From Halothece sp964463655 (GTDB lineage Bacteria; Cyanobacteriota; Cyanobacteriia; Cyanobacteriales; Rubidibacteraceae), in assembly GCA_964463655.1 (NCBI GenBank), contig CAYXDG010000043.1, positions 1-29,625 of the forward strand: 29,625 nt of DNA, given 5' to 3'. The notes under the pieces are model-generated. The model was not told the DNA's origin. It worked only from the letters and a program-made list of their open reading frames with translations, and made no database searches. Numbering within the stretch: the first letter of the stretch is position 1; each line of letters opens with the position of its first letter. The translations under genes were made by a program, and so were the position numbers. Below, in pieces: positions 7,999-16,051 of the stretch.

Positions 7999-9282
7999 AT
8001 GGATCATAATTCTAGCGCGATCGCGCAAGCCCTCGATTCTCTCATTCAATCCGACCAAATTCATTATCATCCCCAATGGCAACCATCGCCACAGTTACCT
8101 GAAAAACCTCTCATTCTCCCTCAGACTGAAGACACTTTAGCAAAGGTCTGCTCGATCGCGCAACAACAGCAGTGGTCAATTTTCCCCTGTGGTCAGGGTA
8201 GCAAAGCAACTTGGGGCGGACTTCCCAGCAAAATTGATGTCTATCTTAGCACCCGCCCTCTCAATCAGGTCATAGATCATGCTATTGGTGATTTAACAAT
8301 CACTGTTCAATCGGGAATCACCCTCGCTGACCTTCAACAGCAACTCCAACCCCACAATCAGTTTCTTCCCCTCGATCCAGCTTATCCCGACAGGGCCACC
8401 CTTGGGGGAATTGTCGCCACCGCCGATGCGGGCAGTTGGCGCGAACGCTATGGTGGAGTGAGAGACCTATTGATTGGGCTTTCCTTTGTCCGCACGGATG
8501 GAGAAATCGCCAAAGCTGGGGGGCGTGTGGTGAAAAATGTTGCAGGATACGACCTTATGAAGCTATTTACGGGGTCTTATGGCACATTAGGAATCATTAC
8601 CCAACTCACCTTCCGCACCTATCCTCTTCCCCCTGCATCGGGCACTATTGCGTTTACAGGAGACACTGAAAAGATAGCACAGATGGCGCAGGCGCTTCGC
8701 AATTCCAGTTTTACTCCCACCCGCGCCGATTTCTTATCAGTTTCTGTGGTGAAAAACCTTAATCTTGGTGAAGGTTGTGGGTTAATCATTCAGTTTGAAA
8801 CCATTCCTGAAAGCATTGCGAAACAAATTGAAGAATTAAGCACCATTGGCAAATCCTTAAATTTAACAATGACTCGGTTTGAAGACAACAATGAAAAATC
8901 ATTATGGGATCAATTGAAATCTTTAACCTCTGTTTGTCCCAATGATAGTGGAATCACCTGTAAAATTGGATTATTGCCCAGCGCGATCGCGCATTTTCTC
9001 TCGCAACTCCCCGCAGACCATTACGGGATCATTCATAATAAAAGTGGTTTAGGAAAATTAGTTTTAACATCAGATCAAGATATCTCTCACTTAAAAGAAA
9101 TGCGTAATTTATGCCAAGATAATCAAGGATTTCTCACGATTTTAGAAGCATCCAATACAGTGAAAACAGAAATTGACCCTTGGGGTTACACGGGCAATGC
9201 GTTAACCATGATGAAGAAAATCAAACAACAATTTGACCCCAATAATCAGTTTAGTCCCAACCGTTTTGTTGGCGGAATATAA
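7999..9282 (+). CDS. glcE: Glycolate dehydrogenase FAD-binding subunit GlcE
   Basis: GlcE is one of the two flavin-domain subunits of the GlcDEF glycolate dehydrogenase, which oxidises photorespiratory glycolate to glyoxylate and passes electrons to the membrane quinone pool. The 427-aa protein has an FAD-binding type-4 (PCMH) domain at about 30-215, with ATLGGIVATADAGSWRERYG, GGRVVKNVAGYDLMKLFTGS and the following YGTLGIITQLTFRT, which bind the flavin. The C-terminal half is the shorter cap typical of GlcE rather than GlcD. The C-terminus ends FDPNNQFSPNRFVGGI, as in this family. It lies 116 nt ahead of glcF on the same strand; glcD is not in the window. Confidence 0.9.
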   Translation: MDHNSSAIAQALDSLIQSDQIHYHPQWQPSPQLPEKPLILPQTEDTLAKVCSIAQQQQWSIFPCGQGSKATWGGLPSKIDVYLSTRPLNQVIDHAIGDLTITVQSGITLADLQQQLQPHNQFLPLDPAYPDRATLGGIVATADAGSWRERYGGVRDLLIGLSFVRTDGEIAKAGGRVVKNVAGYDLMKLFTGSYGTLGIITQLTFRTYPLPPASGTIAFTGDTEKIAQMAQALRNSSFTPTRADFLSVSVVKNLNLGEGCGLIIQFETIPESIAKQIEELSTIGKSLNLTMTRFEDNNEKSLWDQLKSLTSVCPNDSGITCKIGLLPSAIAHFLSQLPADHYGIIHNKSGLGKLVLTSDQDISHLKEMRNLCQDNQGFLTILEASNTVKTEIDPWGYTGNALTMMKKIKQQFDPNNQFSPNRFVGGI

Positions 9283-9343
9283 CCCGATATGAGTCCCAAA
9301 AAGTAAGTTAATATTTCTCCTCTGAAGTTTCAGTAACTCCGAT

Positions 9344-9372
9344 AACCCCCCTTAGTTAAGGAGGGTTGGGGG
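9344..9372. repeat. Palindromic repeat between glcE and glcF
   Basis: AACCCCCCTTA (9344-9354) and TAAGGAGGGTT (9357-9367) pair at 10 of 11 positions around a 2-nt turn and are followed by a G5 run. It looks like a dispersed palindromic repeat inserted in the glcE-glcF gap. There is no T run after it on plus, so it is a poor intrinsic terminator; in RNA it could stabilise or attenuate the transcript. Confidence 0.6.
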
Positions 9373-9398
9373 AATCAAAACCACCACCTAAAATAATC

Positions 9399-10754
9399 AT
9401 GACTGAAAAAGAAGCAACTCTCAATAACTTTATCCAACCAGAAAACGGCTTTGACCCCAAAAAACCACCGCAACCAGAATTAGTTGATGATTGTGTCCAC
9501 TGCGGTTTTTGTTTATCCACTTGTCCCAGTTATCGGGTCATTGGAAAAGAAATGGACTCCCCGAGAGGACGTATTTATCTAATGGATGCAATTAATAAAG
9601 GAGAAGCAGACTTAGATGAAGCAACCGTCGAACATTTTGATTCCTGTTTAGGTTGTTTAGCTTGTGTTACCACTTGTCCTTCCGATGTTCAATATGATAA
9701 ACTCATCGCAGCGACTCGTCCTCAAGTAGAAAGAAATTATTCTCGTCACCCTCTCGATCAAATTTATCGACAGTTAATTTTTAATTTTTTTCCCTATCCC
9801 GATCGCCTTCGTCCCCTTTTAATTCCCCTTGTTGCCTATCAAAAATTAGGCTTACAAACTCTTATTCGCAAGACTGGAATCCTGGAAAAAATATCCCCTC
9901 GTCTAGCAGCAATGGAGTCCATTTTACCAGAAATTACCGTCCAATCTTTTCGCGATAATCTTCCTGATATTATCCCCGCACAAGGAAAGAAACGTTATCG
10001 TGTTGGCGTAATTTTAGGCTGTGTGCAGCGTCTGTTTTTCTCTTCTGTAAATGAAGCAACGGTGAGAGTTTTAACCGCGAATGGCTGTGAAGTGGTTATC
10101 CCAAAAACTCAGGGTTGTTGTGCTGCATTACCCGCACACCAAGGACAAGAAAAACAAGCGCAGAGTTTAGCCAGACAAATGATTGATAGTTTTGCAGAAA
10201 CAGGAGTTGATGCAGTTATTATTAACGCTGCAGGTTGTGGACATACCCTCAAAGAATATGGTCATATTTTAGAAGATGATCCTGAGTATAAAGAGAAAGC
10301 CAAAGACTTCGCCAATAATGTCAAAGATGTGCAAGAATTTCTAGCAGAAGTGGGGTTAACGGCGCAACTTTCTCCCCTGCAAGATGAACCGTTAGACTTA
10401 GTTTATCAAGATGCTTGTCATCTCCTACATGGACAGCAAATTAGTTTACAACCACGACAACTATTAAAACAGATTCCTAATGTGAATATTCATGAACCGA
10501 TCGATGCTGCTTTGTGTTGTGGCAGTGCAGGGGTTTATAATATGTTACAGCCTAAAGTTGCTGAAGAATTGGGAGAGAAAAAAGCCAATAACTTGGTCAA
10601 TACTGGCGCGAAATTAATCGCTTCTTCTAACCCTGGTTGTTCTTTACAGATTCAAAAACACTTGCATCAAAAAGGAATCGAAATACCTTTGTTGCATCCC
10701 ATGCAACTCCTAGACTATTCTATTCAAGGTGTTAAACTGAATTTTAACAATTAA
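9399..10754 (+). CDS. glcF: Glycolate dehydrogenase iron-sulfur subunit GlcF
   Basis: The electron-transfer subunit of GlcDEF. From the ATG at 9399 the protein is 451 aa. Two 4Fe-4S motifs lie near the N-terminus: C32-x2-C35-x2-C38-x3-C42 with a following proline, and C83-x2-C86-x2-C89-x3-C93. The C-terminal part has two cysteine-rich (CCG-type) domains, seen as QGCCAALPAHQG and DAALCCGSAGVYNM, as in heterodisulfide-reductase-like electron carriers. A TTG at 9366 would add 11 residues, but that segment overlaps the dispersed palindrome and does not look like protein, so the ATG is preferred. No strong ribosome binding site is seen. Confidence 0.92.
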   Translation: MTEKEATLNNFIQPENGFDPKKPPQPELVDDCVHCGFCLSTCPSYRVIGKEMDSPRGRIYLMDAINKGEADLDEATVEHFDSCLGCLACVTTCPSDVQYDKLIAATRPQVERNYSRHPLDQIYRQLIFNFFPYPDRLRPLLIPLVAYQKLGLQTLIRKTGILEKISPRLAAMESILPEITVQSFRDNLPDIIPAQGKKRYRVGVILGCVQRLFFSSVNEATVRVLTANGCEVVIPKTQGCCAALPAHQGQEKQAQSLARQMIDSFAETGVDAVIINAAGCGHTLKEYGHILEDDPEYKEKAKDFANNVKDVQEFLAEVGLTAQLSPLQDEPLDLVYQDACHLLHGQQISLQPRQLLKQIPNVNIHEPIDAALCCGSAGVYNMLQPKVAEELGEKKANNLVNTGAKLIASSNPGCSLQIQKHLHQKGIEIPLLHPMQLLDYSIQGVKLNFNN

Positions 10755-10766
10755 TAGAATGGATTA

Positions 10767-10792
10767 TAGAGACGTTTCATGGAACGTCTCTA
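10767..10792. terminator. Perfect palindrome between convergent glcF and ilvH, possible bidirectional terminator
   Basis: TAGAGACGTT (10767-10776) and AACGTCTCTA (10783-10792) form a perfect 10-bp stem with a 6-nt loop TCATGG. It lies 13 nt after the glcF stop and 11 nt before the ilvH stop. There is no strong T run on either side, so it may act as a 3'-end stabiliser or be a dispersed palindromic repeat rather than a true terminator. Confidence 0.5.
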
Positions 10793-10802
10793 CATTGTTT
10801 GA

Positions 10803-11333
10803 TTACTGGTCACTGTTAACGCTTTCCACCAGTTTCAAATATTCTGTATTGACTCCAGAATCCCGCGTCAATATAATCTTTCCAGTGCGGGCCATTTCTC
10901 GAATCCCAAACTTATGTAACATCTTAATAATTGCGACCATTTTGCCAGGATCGCCAACCACTTCTAACGTTAGAGTGTCTTCGGAAATGTCCACCACTCG
11001 CGCCCGAAAGACTTGCGCCAATTCTATCACTTCTGCTCGTCCAGAAGCAGTGGCATTGACTTTGATTAGCATTAATTCTCGTTCCACAGAGGGAATTTCT
11101 GTAACATCTTGCACTTTCAGAACATTAATTAACTTGTAGAGTTGCTTGGCTAACTGCTCGATCGTGCGATCATCCCCTGGGACAACCATTGTAATCCGAG
11201 AAATGCCTTCTTTTTCCGTCGGTCCGACCGCAAGGCTTTCAATGTTGTAGCCTCGTCTTGCAAATAAACCAGCAATGCGGGTCAAGACACCAGCTTCGTC
11301 TTCTACCAAAACAGATAAGGTATGTTTGAGCAT
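10803..11333 (-). CDS. ilvH: Acetolactate synthase small (regulatory) subunit
   Basis: The regulatory subunit of acetohydroxyacid synthase, the first common enzyme of branched-chain amino acid synthesis; it activates the catalytic subunit and confers valine feedback. The 176-aa protein begins with an ACT domain (HTLSVLVEDEAGVLTRIAGL, then FARRGYNIESLAVG) and has a second ACT-like half from about residue 83 (RELMLIKVNA). The length and both halves are complete. The catalytic subunit gene is not in the window. The stop faces glcF across a 48-nt gap containing a palindrome, and the gene is divergent from the WcaF-like acetyltransferase. Confidence 0.95.
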   Translation of the reverse strand: MLKHTLSVLVEDEAGVLTRIAGLFARRGYNIESLAVGPTEKEGISRITMVVPGDDRTIEQLAKQLYKLINVLKVQDVTEIPSVERELMLIKVNATASGRAEVIELAQVFRARVVDISEDTLTLEVVGDPGKMVAIIKMLHKFGIREMARTGKIILTRDSGVNTEYLKLVESVNSDQ

Positions 11334-11458
11334 CAGTCGCTAACTTAGAATAATCAATCTTAACAGGGACGGCAAGTTGAATCCTTATCATAGCAGGAAG
11401 TTTGAGAACGCGATCGCGCTTTGGGTAAAATACGTCTAAATTGCCTTTCGCAAAAAAA

Positions 11459-11473
11459 CTAACCAGTTGGTTA
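11459..11473. promoter_or_regulatory. Second copy of palindrome CTAACCAGTTGGTTA
   Basis: Identical over 15 bases to the site at 682-696, with the perfect dyad AACCAGTTGGTT at 11461-11472. It lies in the divergent region, about 128 nt upstream of ilvH and about 117 nt upstream of the acetyltransferase ATG. A shared operator is plausible but unproven. Confidence 0.35.
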
Positions 11474-11589
11474 CTTTGTCGGAAGAGTCAGATCGATAAG
11501 TTACAGAAGATTTTGGTGCAGTTATCTATATTTTCATGAACTATGCTTAAATAATTGTGGAAAAATCGATCGACCCACCTGTGAAAGCG

Positions 11590-12141
11590 ATGCGCCTTGA
11601 TAACTATACAATTGGATCATATACTCCCGGAGCGCCCTACTGGAAACAACTCCTCTGGTATTTTATCGGAAGTCCCCTATTTACCAGTTATTGGATTCCA
11701 TTTTCTGGCTTCAAAACCCGACTTCTCTCTGCTTTTGGCGCAAAGATCGGCCAGCAAGTTCGTATTAAACCCGGAGTCCGTATTAAGTTTCCTTGGCGAG
11801 TGACAATCGCCGATCATGTTTGGCTCGGAGAGGGCGCTTGGCTGGATAATCTCGCCCTAATTACCATTGAAAGCCATGTCTGTATTTCCCAAGGAGTTTA
11901 CTTGTGTACGGGAAATCATAACTGGAGTGACCCTAATTTTTCTCTAATTACAGGTTCAATCACAATTAAAGAGGGAAGTTGGATTGCTGCTGGCGCGATC
12001 GTGGGGCCAAATGTCACCATTGGTCGTGGTGCTGTACTGGGATTAGGAAGTGTGACAGGAAAATCCTTAGACCCGATGACCATCTACGTTGGAAACCCCG
12101 CGCAACCCATTAAGAAACGCCATGAATCAGTTGTCCAATAG
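11590..12141 (+). CDS. WcaF-like hexapeptide-repeat acetyltransferase
   Basis: A left-handed beta-helix O-acetyltransferase of the colanic-acid WcaF type, expected to acetylate a sugar in exopolysaccharide or lipopolysaccharide synthesis in the cytoplasm. The protein (183 aa from the ATG) has an N-terminal amphipathic segment (APYWKQLLWYFIGSPLF), then hexapeptide turns such as IGQQVRIKPGVRI and ITIESHVCISQGVYL, the family segment GNHNWSDPNF with the likely catalytic histidine, and VTIGRGAVLGLGS. The start at 11590 gives the family terminus MRLDNYTIG; a GTG at 11557 would add 11 residues. Its last 20 bases overlap the start of the downstream permease, implying co-translation. Confidence 0.85.
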   Translation: MRLDNYTIGSYTPGAPYWKQLLWYFIGSPLFTSYWIPFSGFKTRLLSAFGAKIGQQVRIKPGVRIKFPWRVTIADHVWLGEGAWLDNLALITIESHVCISQGVYLCTGNHNWSDPNFSLITGSITIKEGSWIAAGAIVGPNVTIGRGAVLGLGSVTGKSLDPMTIYVGNPAQPIKKRHESVVQ

Positions 12142-13138
12142 TTTTACCTTATTTCTCAGTTTAATTGTCGAAGCCTTTCCCTTTTTATTGATGGGAGTCG
12201 TTTTATCCAGCTTTTTATTGCTTTACATCGATGATACTAGACTGTTAAAATCTCTTCCCAAAAACCCAATTTTAGGCGCTTTGATGGGAAGTTTAGTCGG
12301 GTTTTTATTTCCCGTTTGTGAATGTGGAAATGTTCCCGTTGCTAGGCGTTTACTCCTGCAAAGAGTGCCGATTTCTGTGGCAATTGGGTTTTTACTGGCA
12401 GCCCCAACTATTAACCCGATCGTGATTTGGTCAACTTGGATCGCTTTTCGAGACCAACCCGAAATCGTTGGCTTGCGCGTTTTATTTTCTTTAATGGTTG
12501 CGGTAATTATTAGTTGTATTTTTGCCGTTCAAAAAGATGTTAAAGTCATTTTACAACCCACCCTCGCGAAACAATTAAACTACTATGCCAAAGAAATTAA
12601 AACTCGTCCCAAAATCAAAGAAAAAGAACCGATGTTACTTCAGTCTGGCACTTTTCTTTTAAATTCAACGGGTCAACCGATCCCTCTGGAAACAGTCTCC
12701 TCAAGTCTAACAAAAGATAATTATTTTAGTCAATCTCGCTGGCAAACTTTTTTAAATAATCTGACTCAAGAACTAAGAGAATTAGGAGGAATTTTAGTTT
12801 TAGGAAGCGCGATCGCAGCCGTGATTCAAGTGTTTACTCCTCGCGAACTAATCTTAGGCTTAGGACAAAGTCCTGTTAGTTCTATTTTTGTGATGATGTT
12901 ATTAGGAGGGTTGATTTCAATTTGTTCAACAGTTGATGCTTTTTTTGCCCTTTCTTTTTCCGCATCCTTTACCACCAGTTCTTTATTAGCCTTTCTGGTT
13001 TTTGGACCAATGATTGACTTAAAAAGTGTCGCTCTCTTATTATCAGTCTTTAAGCCAAGGATAATCTTTTATTTATTCGCGATCGCTGCTCAACTCATCT
13101 TTATCCTCACCCTAAGTTATCATTATTTATTCGGCTGA
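12122..13138 (+). CDS. DUF318/ArsP-type predicted permease
   Basis: A polytopic inner-membrane protein of the permease family PF03773 (ArsP_1/DUF318). Some relatives export organoarsenicals and others have unknown substrates. The product is 338 aa, with about eight hydrophobic spans split by a polar loop at roughly 150-210. The hallmark CECGN motif is present (C66, C68 in FPVCECGNVPVARRLL), and a matching second-half segment LGGLISICSTVDAFFALSF is seen. The ATG at 12122 gives a typical N-terminus and overlaps the acetyltransferase gene by 20 nt; a further upstream start at 12089 would extend the overlap to 53 nt and is less likely. The substrate cannot be inferred. Confidence 0.82.
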   Translation: MNQLSNSFTLFLSLIVEAFPFLLMGVVLSSFLLLYIDDTRLLKSLPKNPILGALMGSLVGFLFPVCECGNVPVARRLLLQRVPISVAIGFLLAAPTINPIVIWSTWIAFRDQPEIVGLRVLFSLMVAVIISCIFAVQKDVKVILQPTLAKQLNYYAKEIKTRPKIKEKEPMLLQSGTFLLNSTGQPIPLETVSSSLTKDNYFSQSRWQTFLNNLTQELRELGGILVLGSAIAAVIQVFTPRELILGLGQSPVSSIFVMMLLGGLISICSTVDAFFALSFSASFTTSSLLAFLVFGPMIDLKSVALLLSVFKPRIIFYLFAIAAQLIFILTLSYHYLFG

Positions 13139-13145
13139 TTGTTCA

Positions 13146-13178
13146 GGGATTCTCTGTTTGATTAACACTAGAGAACCC
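13146..13178 (+). terminator. Hairpin downstream of the permease gene
   Basis: GGG-A-TTCTCT (13146-13155) pairs with AGAGAACCC (13170-13178) over 9 bp with one bulged A and a 14-nt loop. It begins 7 nt after the permease stop. No T run follows, so termination is only suggested. Confidence 0.35.
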
Positions 13179-13261
13179 ATGACATCATTCATCAGTAGAG
13201 ACTGGTGTTGTTAAGCTATGGTAAAATCTGCAACCCGCTCAAACTTAGAAAGATTATCGTC

Positions 13262-13291
13262 TTGACAAAGTTAATAAAAGTAGCGTAAAGT
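13262..13291 (+). promoter_or_regulatory. Candidate promoter for the repeat/beta-barrel gene
   Basis: A perfect -35 box TTGACA (13262-13267) is followed after 18 bases by TAAAGT (13286-13291), a 4-of-6 match to the -10 box. Transcription would begin just before the AAGGTGGAG ribosome binding site at 13306-13314. Confidence 0.45.
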
Positions 13292-13326
13292 AATAGGAAA
13301 TTTTTAAGGTGGAGTTGAGTAAAAAA

Positions 13327-15480
13327 ATGTTCTTGCATACAAGACTGGGATATCAGTTGGGAGGATTTTTGATCGCCAGTGGACTTGCTTTCTTATCATC
13401 GGAAAAAGTCGCTGAAGCAAACCAAAGCCTAATTTGGATTCCAGAATCACCTCAAGATACAATTCCCCAGTTTCAACCACAGCAATCAATTGATGGGTTT
13501 CCCGTCACAGGGATTTTAACCGAATATGAACGTCAACAAACCCTACAGGCTTTAGAATTAGTTAAAATATTAGAGCCTCGTTCCTTACAGAGAAATCAAA
13601 TTCCCCAACTGCAAGAGGAACTGGGGCAACTTTCAAGACAACAGTCTTCTCCCTATCAACTTTCCCCAGCACAAATTACATTATTAAGAGAAATTTTTGG
13701 CAATTTAAGCAGCACAGAAGTAACAGCAATTAATCAGATATTATTAACGCAAACCGTAGGAGATTCAATCACTTTAACCAGAAGTAAACGGGAAAGTCTG
13801 CGTCAGTTTTTGGCGATGATCCCTTCTCAAAACTTTAACAATTCCCAAAGAGAACAATTAATTGTTATTCAAGAATTTCTCGCCGAAACCTCCCAAGAAG
13901 AAACGATTTCTTTATCCTTGAAACAAACAGCAGCTTTCCAAAGCGCGATCGCCTTTGTTTTCTTTAATCCCGAAACTCAATTAGTCCAAACAGCCCAACG
14001 TCAAGACTTCGATCCCTCCCGACAAGCGGTTTTAACCCAAGTCGAATTAGCTGAATTGATCACAGGATTACAAGCCATTCAAAAAGGACGCTTGCGCGTC
14101 AACCAAGATGAAACAATCCTACGCTTAATCACTGAATTAGAACAACTGCAAAGACAAACCAGTACCCCTGTTATCCTTTCCTCTCGACAAACTCAAAGAG
14201 CAACCGAGTTAATTAATTCTTTGACTCCCAATGAAGAAGCAGCTGTTGAAATTTTAGTCCTCAGCGATCGCGCTCCCGAAACCATTCGTTTAACTCAACC
14301 AGAAATTGACAATTTAATTGGCTTTTTTCAAGGACTCCCCACCGAAAACCTGACGACTCCCCAACAAGAAGAACGAGCAGAATTAATTGACTTTCTCACT
14401 CAACTCCAAGGGCGATCGACAAGAGAAATTCAATTGTCTTCAGCACAAACAGAAGGATTGTTGCAAGGGGTACAAAGATTAGTTTTTGGAGGGAATTTTA
14501 ACCGCCCAAGAACAACCGCCGTTTCTCTCAATGAACTCCAGCAAATCCTAAACTATCTGGGAACTGCTCAACAAGAACTCTCTCTTTCTCCCTCTCAAAG
14601 ACAAGTCTCAACTCGCCTCATCGGACAACTGTCTCTATTAGAAGCTACCCCAGATCGCCAATTTATCATTTCTCAAACCCAAAATCAAAAAATCATCACC
14701 TTTTTGAATTCTCTCCAACCTAGTGAGCGTCGTCAAGTTGAACTGGCTTTAGTTGATGAAAAAATCAAAAAAGTGGTCAGTCCAGCTATTAGCCACGCGA
14801 ATCCCATTGGCTATGGGAATTCATCAGGTCAAATTGACGTTGGAGTAATCTTTGAAACCCCAAACCGCTTTGGCGATGCTGAAGATGGCTCAATTGCTGC
14901 ATCTGTTGGTTTTGGCGATCCCTACAAAACCATTGGTGTTGACGCGACCCTCACTTTTTATAGTCTCACTGGCGAAAATGAAAGCGACCCCTTGGAAACT
15001 GGTAGTTTGAGCTTTGAAGTTAGTCGGAACTTCTCTTCCGATTTAGCAGTCTCTTTTGGAATCGAAAACCTGATTCGGTTTAGTCCAGATAATATTACCC
15101 CGCCACAAACCAATTTTTACTTAGTGGGGACGCAACGGTTTCAACTGCGAGAAGACCCCATTTCTCCCTTTGGACTCGCCTATGTCACGGCTGGGATTGG
15201 TGATGGTAGATTTAGTTCAGTCAATGACTTTGAATTTGATGAGAATGGCTCTTTCAATCTCTTTGGCAGTGTCGCAGTACAAATTATCCCGCGAGTGAAT
15301 GGGATTGCAGAATGGACAGGACAAGACCTGAATGCTGGTGTGTCTGTTGTTCCCTTTCGGGAATTGCCTTTGGTGGTTAACCTGATGGCAGTTGATATCT
15401 TTGGCAATGTTGAAGACGAGTTTGGTCAAGACGGAAGAATTCGCTTCAGTGGGTCCTTAAACTATGGCTTTTTCTTCTAG
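13327..15480 (+). CDS. Exported protein with degenerate helical repeats and a C-terminal beta-barrel
   Basis: I do not recognise this 717-aa protein as a named family. Residues 1-32 form a signal peptide (positive start, hydrophobic core, VAEA before NQS). From about 40 to 480 it is Gln/Leu-rich and helical, with a repeating pattern of a short beta-like start, then LSxxQxxxLxxxLxxL helices (for example SLSLKQTAAFQ, RLTQPEIDNLI, QLSSAQTEGLL, SLSPSQRQVST), recurring about eight times. From about 490 to the end it becomes glycine- and aromatic-rich with alternating hydrophobic residues (QIDVGVIFETPNRF, SLSFEVSRNF, FNLFGSVAVQI) and ends in YGFFF, the aromatic C-terminus expected for BAM-inserted outer-membrane beta-barrels. 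It is probably an outer-membrane protein with a periplasmic or surface repeat domain. The start at 13327 uses the GGTGGAG upstream; a GTG at 13309 is an alternative. Confidence 0.75.
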   Translation: MFLHTRLGYQLGGFLIASGLAFLSSEKVAEANQSLIWIPESPQDTIPQFQPQQSIDGFPVTGILTEYERQQTLQALELVKILEPRSLQRNQIPQLQEELGQLSRQQSSPYQLSPAQITLLREIFGNLSSTEVTAINQILLTQTVGDSITLTRSKRESLRQFLAMIPSQNFNNSQREQLIVIQEFLAETSQEETISLSLKQTAAFQSAIAFVFFNPETQLVQTAQRQDFDPSRQAVLTQVELAELITGLQAIQKGRLRVNQDETILRLITELEQLQRQTSTPVILSSRQTQRATELINSLTPNEEAAVEILVLSDRAPETIRLTQPEIDNLIGFFQGLPTENLTTPQQEERAELIDFLTQLQGRSTREIQLSSAQTEGLLQGVQRLVFGGNFNRPRTTAVSLNELQQILNYLGTAQQELSLSPSQRQVSTRLIGQLSLLEATPDRQFIISQTQNQKIITFLNSLQPSERRQVELALVDEKIKKVVSPAISHANPIGYGNSSGQIDVGVIFETPNRFGDAEDGSIAASVGFGDPYKTIGVDATLTFYSLTGENESDPLETGSLSFEVSRNFSSDLAVSFGIENLIRFSPDNITPPQTNFYLVGTQRFQLREDPISPFGLAYVTAGIGDGRFSSVNDFEFDENGSFNLFGSVAVQIIPRVNGIAEWTGQDLNAGVSVVPFRELPLVVNLMAVDIFGNVEDEFGQDGRIRFSGSLNYGFFF

Positions 15481-15568
15481 TGACTATTTTGCCAGCCAAT
15501 TGAGCGATCGCCTAAAATCTAATTGATTTGTTGGTTCATCAACTGCAAAACCCAATCTTGAAAAAACA

Positions 15569-15955
15569 ATGAAATTTACAATCTTTGCCTTGGTTACTCT
15601 TTTCCCTCTGTACTCTCTCACCGAGCTTTTTACACCCCCAGCACAAGCACAGCGCGTGGTCGATCCTGTGCCACCCTCGGTGATTGAAATTCCACCATTA
15701 AGCGAAGCAGCACTCTCCCCAGATGCTATCTTAAGTAAAATTTTAGAAAGCGGGCTAGACACAGACCTCCCCTTTCGTGAACAAGCAAGCAGCACCCTCG
15801 CACCAGAGTTTTTAGAACGGCTGAACCAGATTCTTGAAACACCCCAAACACCAGAGGACACCGTTGCTCGGATTCGCAGCAGCTTAGACCCTGAGAGAAC
15901 CCCTTTCGAGAGTCCTCAAGAAATTCCCGTACCATCGATCTTGGGAGAAAATTAA
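15569..15955 (+). CDS. Small exported proline-rich protein (128 aa)
   Basis: Not recognised. A clear signal peptide is present: MKFTIF, a hydrophobic core, and a cleavage site after AQA at residue 27. The mature part of about 100 residues is acidic and proline-rich (RVVDPVPPSVIEIPPL at the start, ESPQEIPVPSILGEN at the end), with a central helical section (LAPEFLERLNQILE). It has no cysteines and no membrane span after the signal. It lies 88 nt after the beta-barrel gene and 96 nt before the 240-aa gene on the same strand, so it is probably part of the same exported-protein cluster. A minus-strand frame over the same bases is compositionally poor and rejected. Confidence 0.65.
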   Translation: MKFTIFALVTLFPLYSLTELFTPPAQAQRVVDPVPPSVIEIPPLSEAALSPDAILSKILESGLDTDLPFREQASSTLAPEFLERLNQILETPQTPEDTVARIRSSLDPERTPFESPQEIPVPSILGEN

Positions 15956-16051
15956 GGAAGTCTGCATATTTCCTAAAGTTCCCTCGCGAAAAGGTCACTG
16001 ATCCGATATCCTCTTACATGAAAGTCAACTTAATCGAAATCAATAATAGTT

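Noticed and set aside
15484..15861. Minus-strand 125-aa frame over the small exported protein
   Set aside because: Its serine/glycine/arginine-rich composition is typical of an antisense shadow; the plus frame has a signal peptide.
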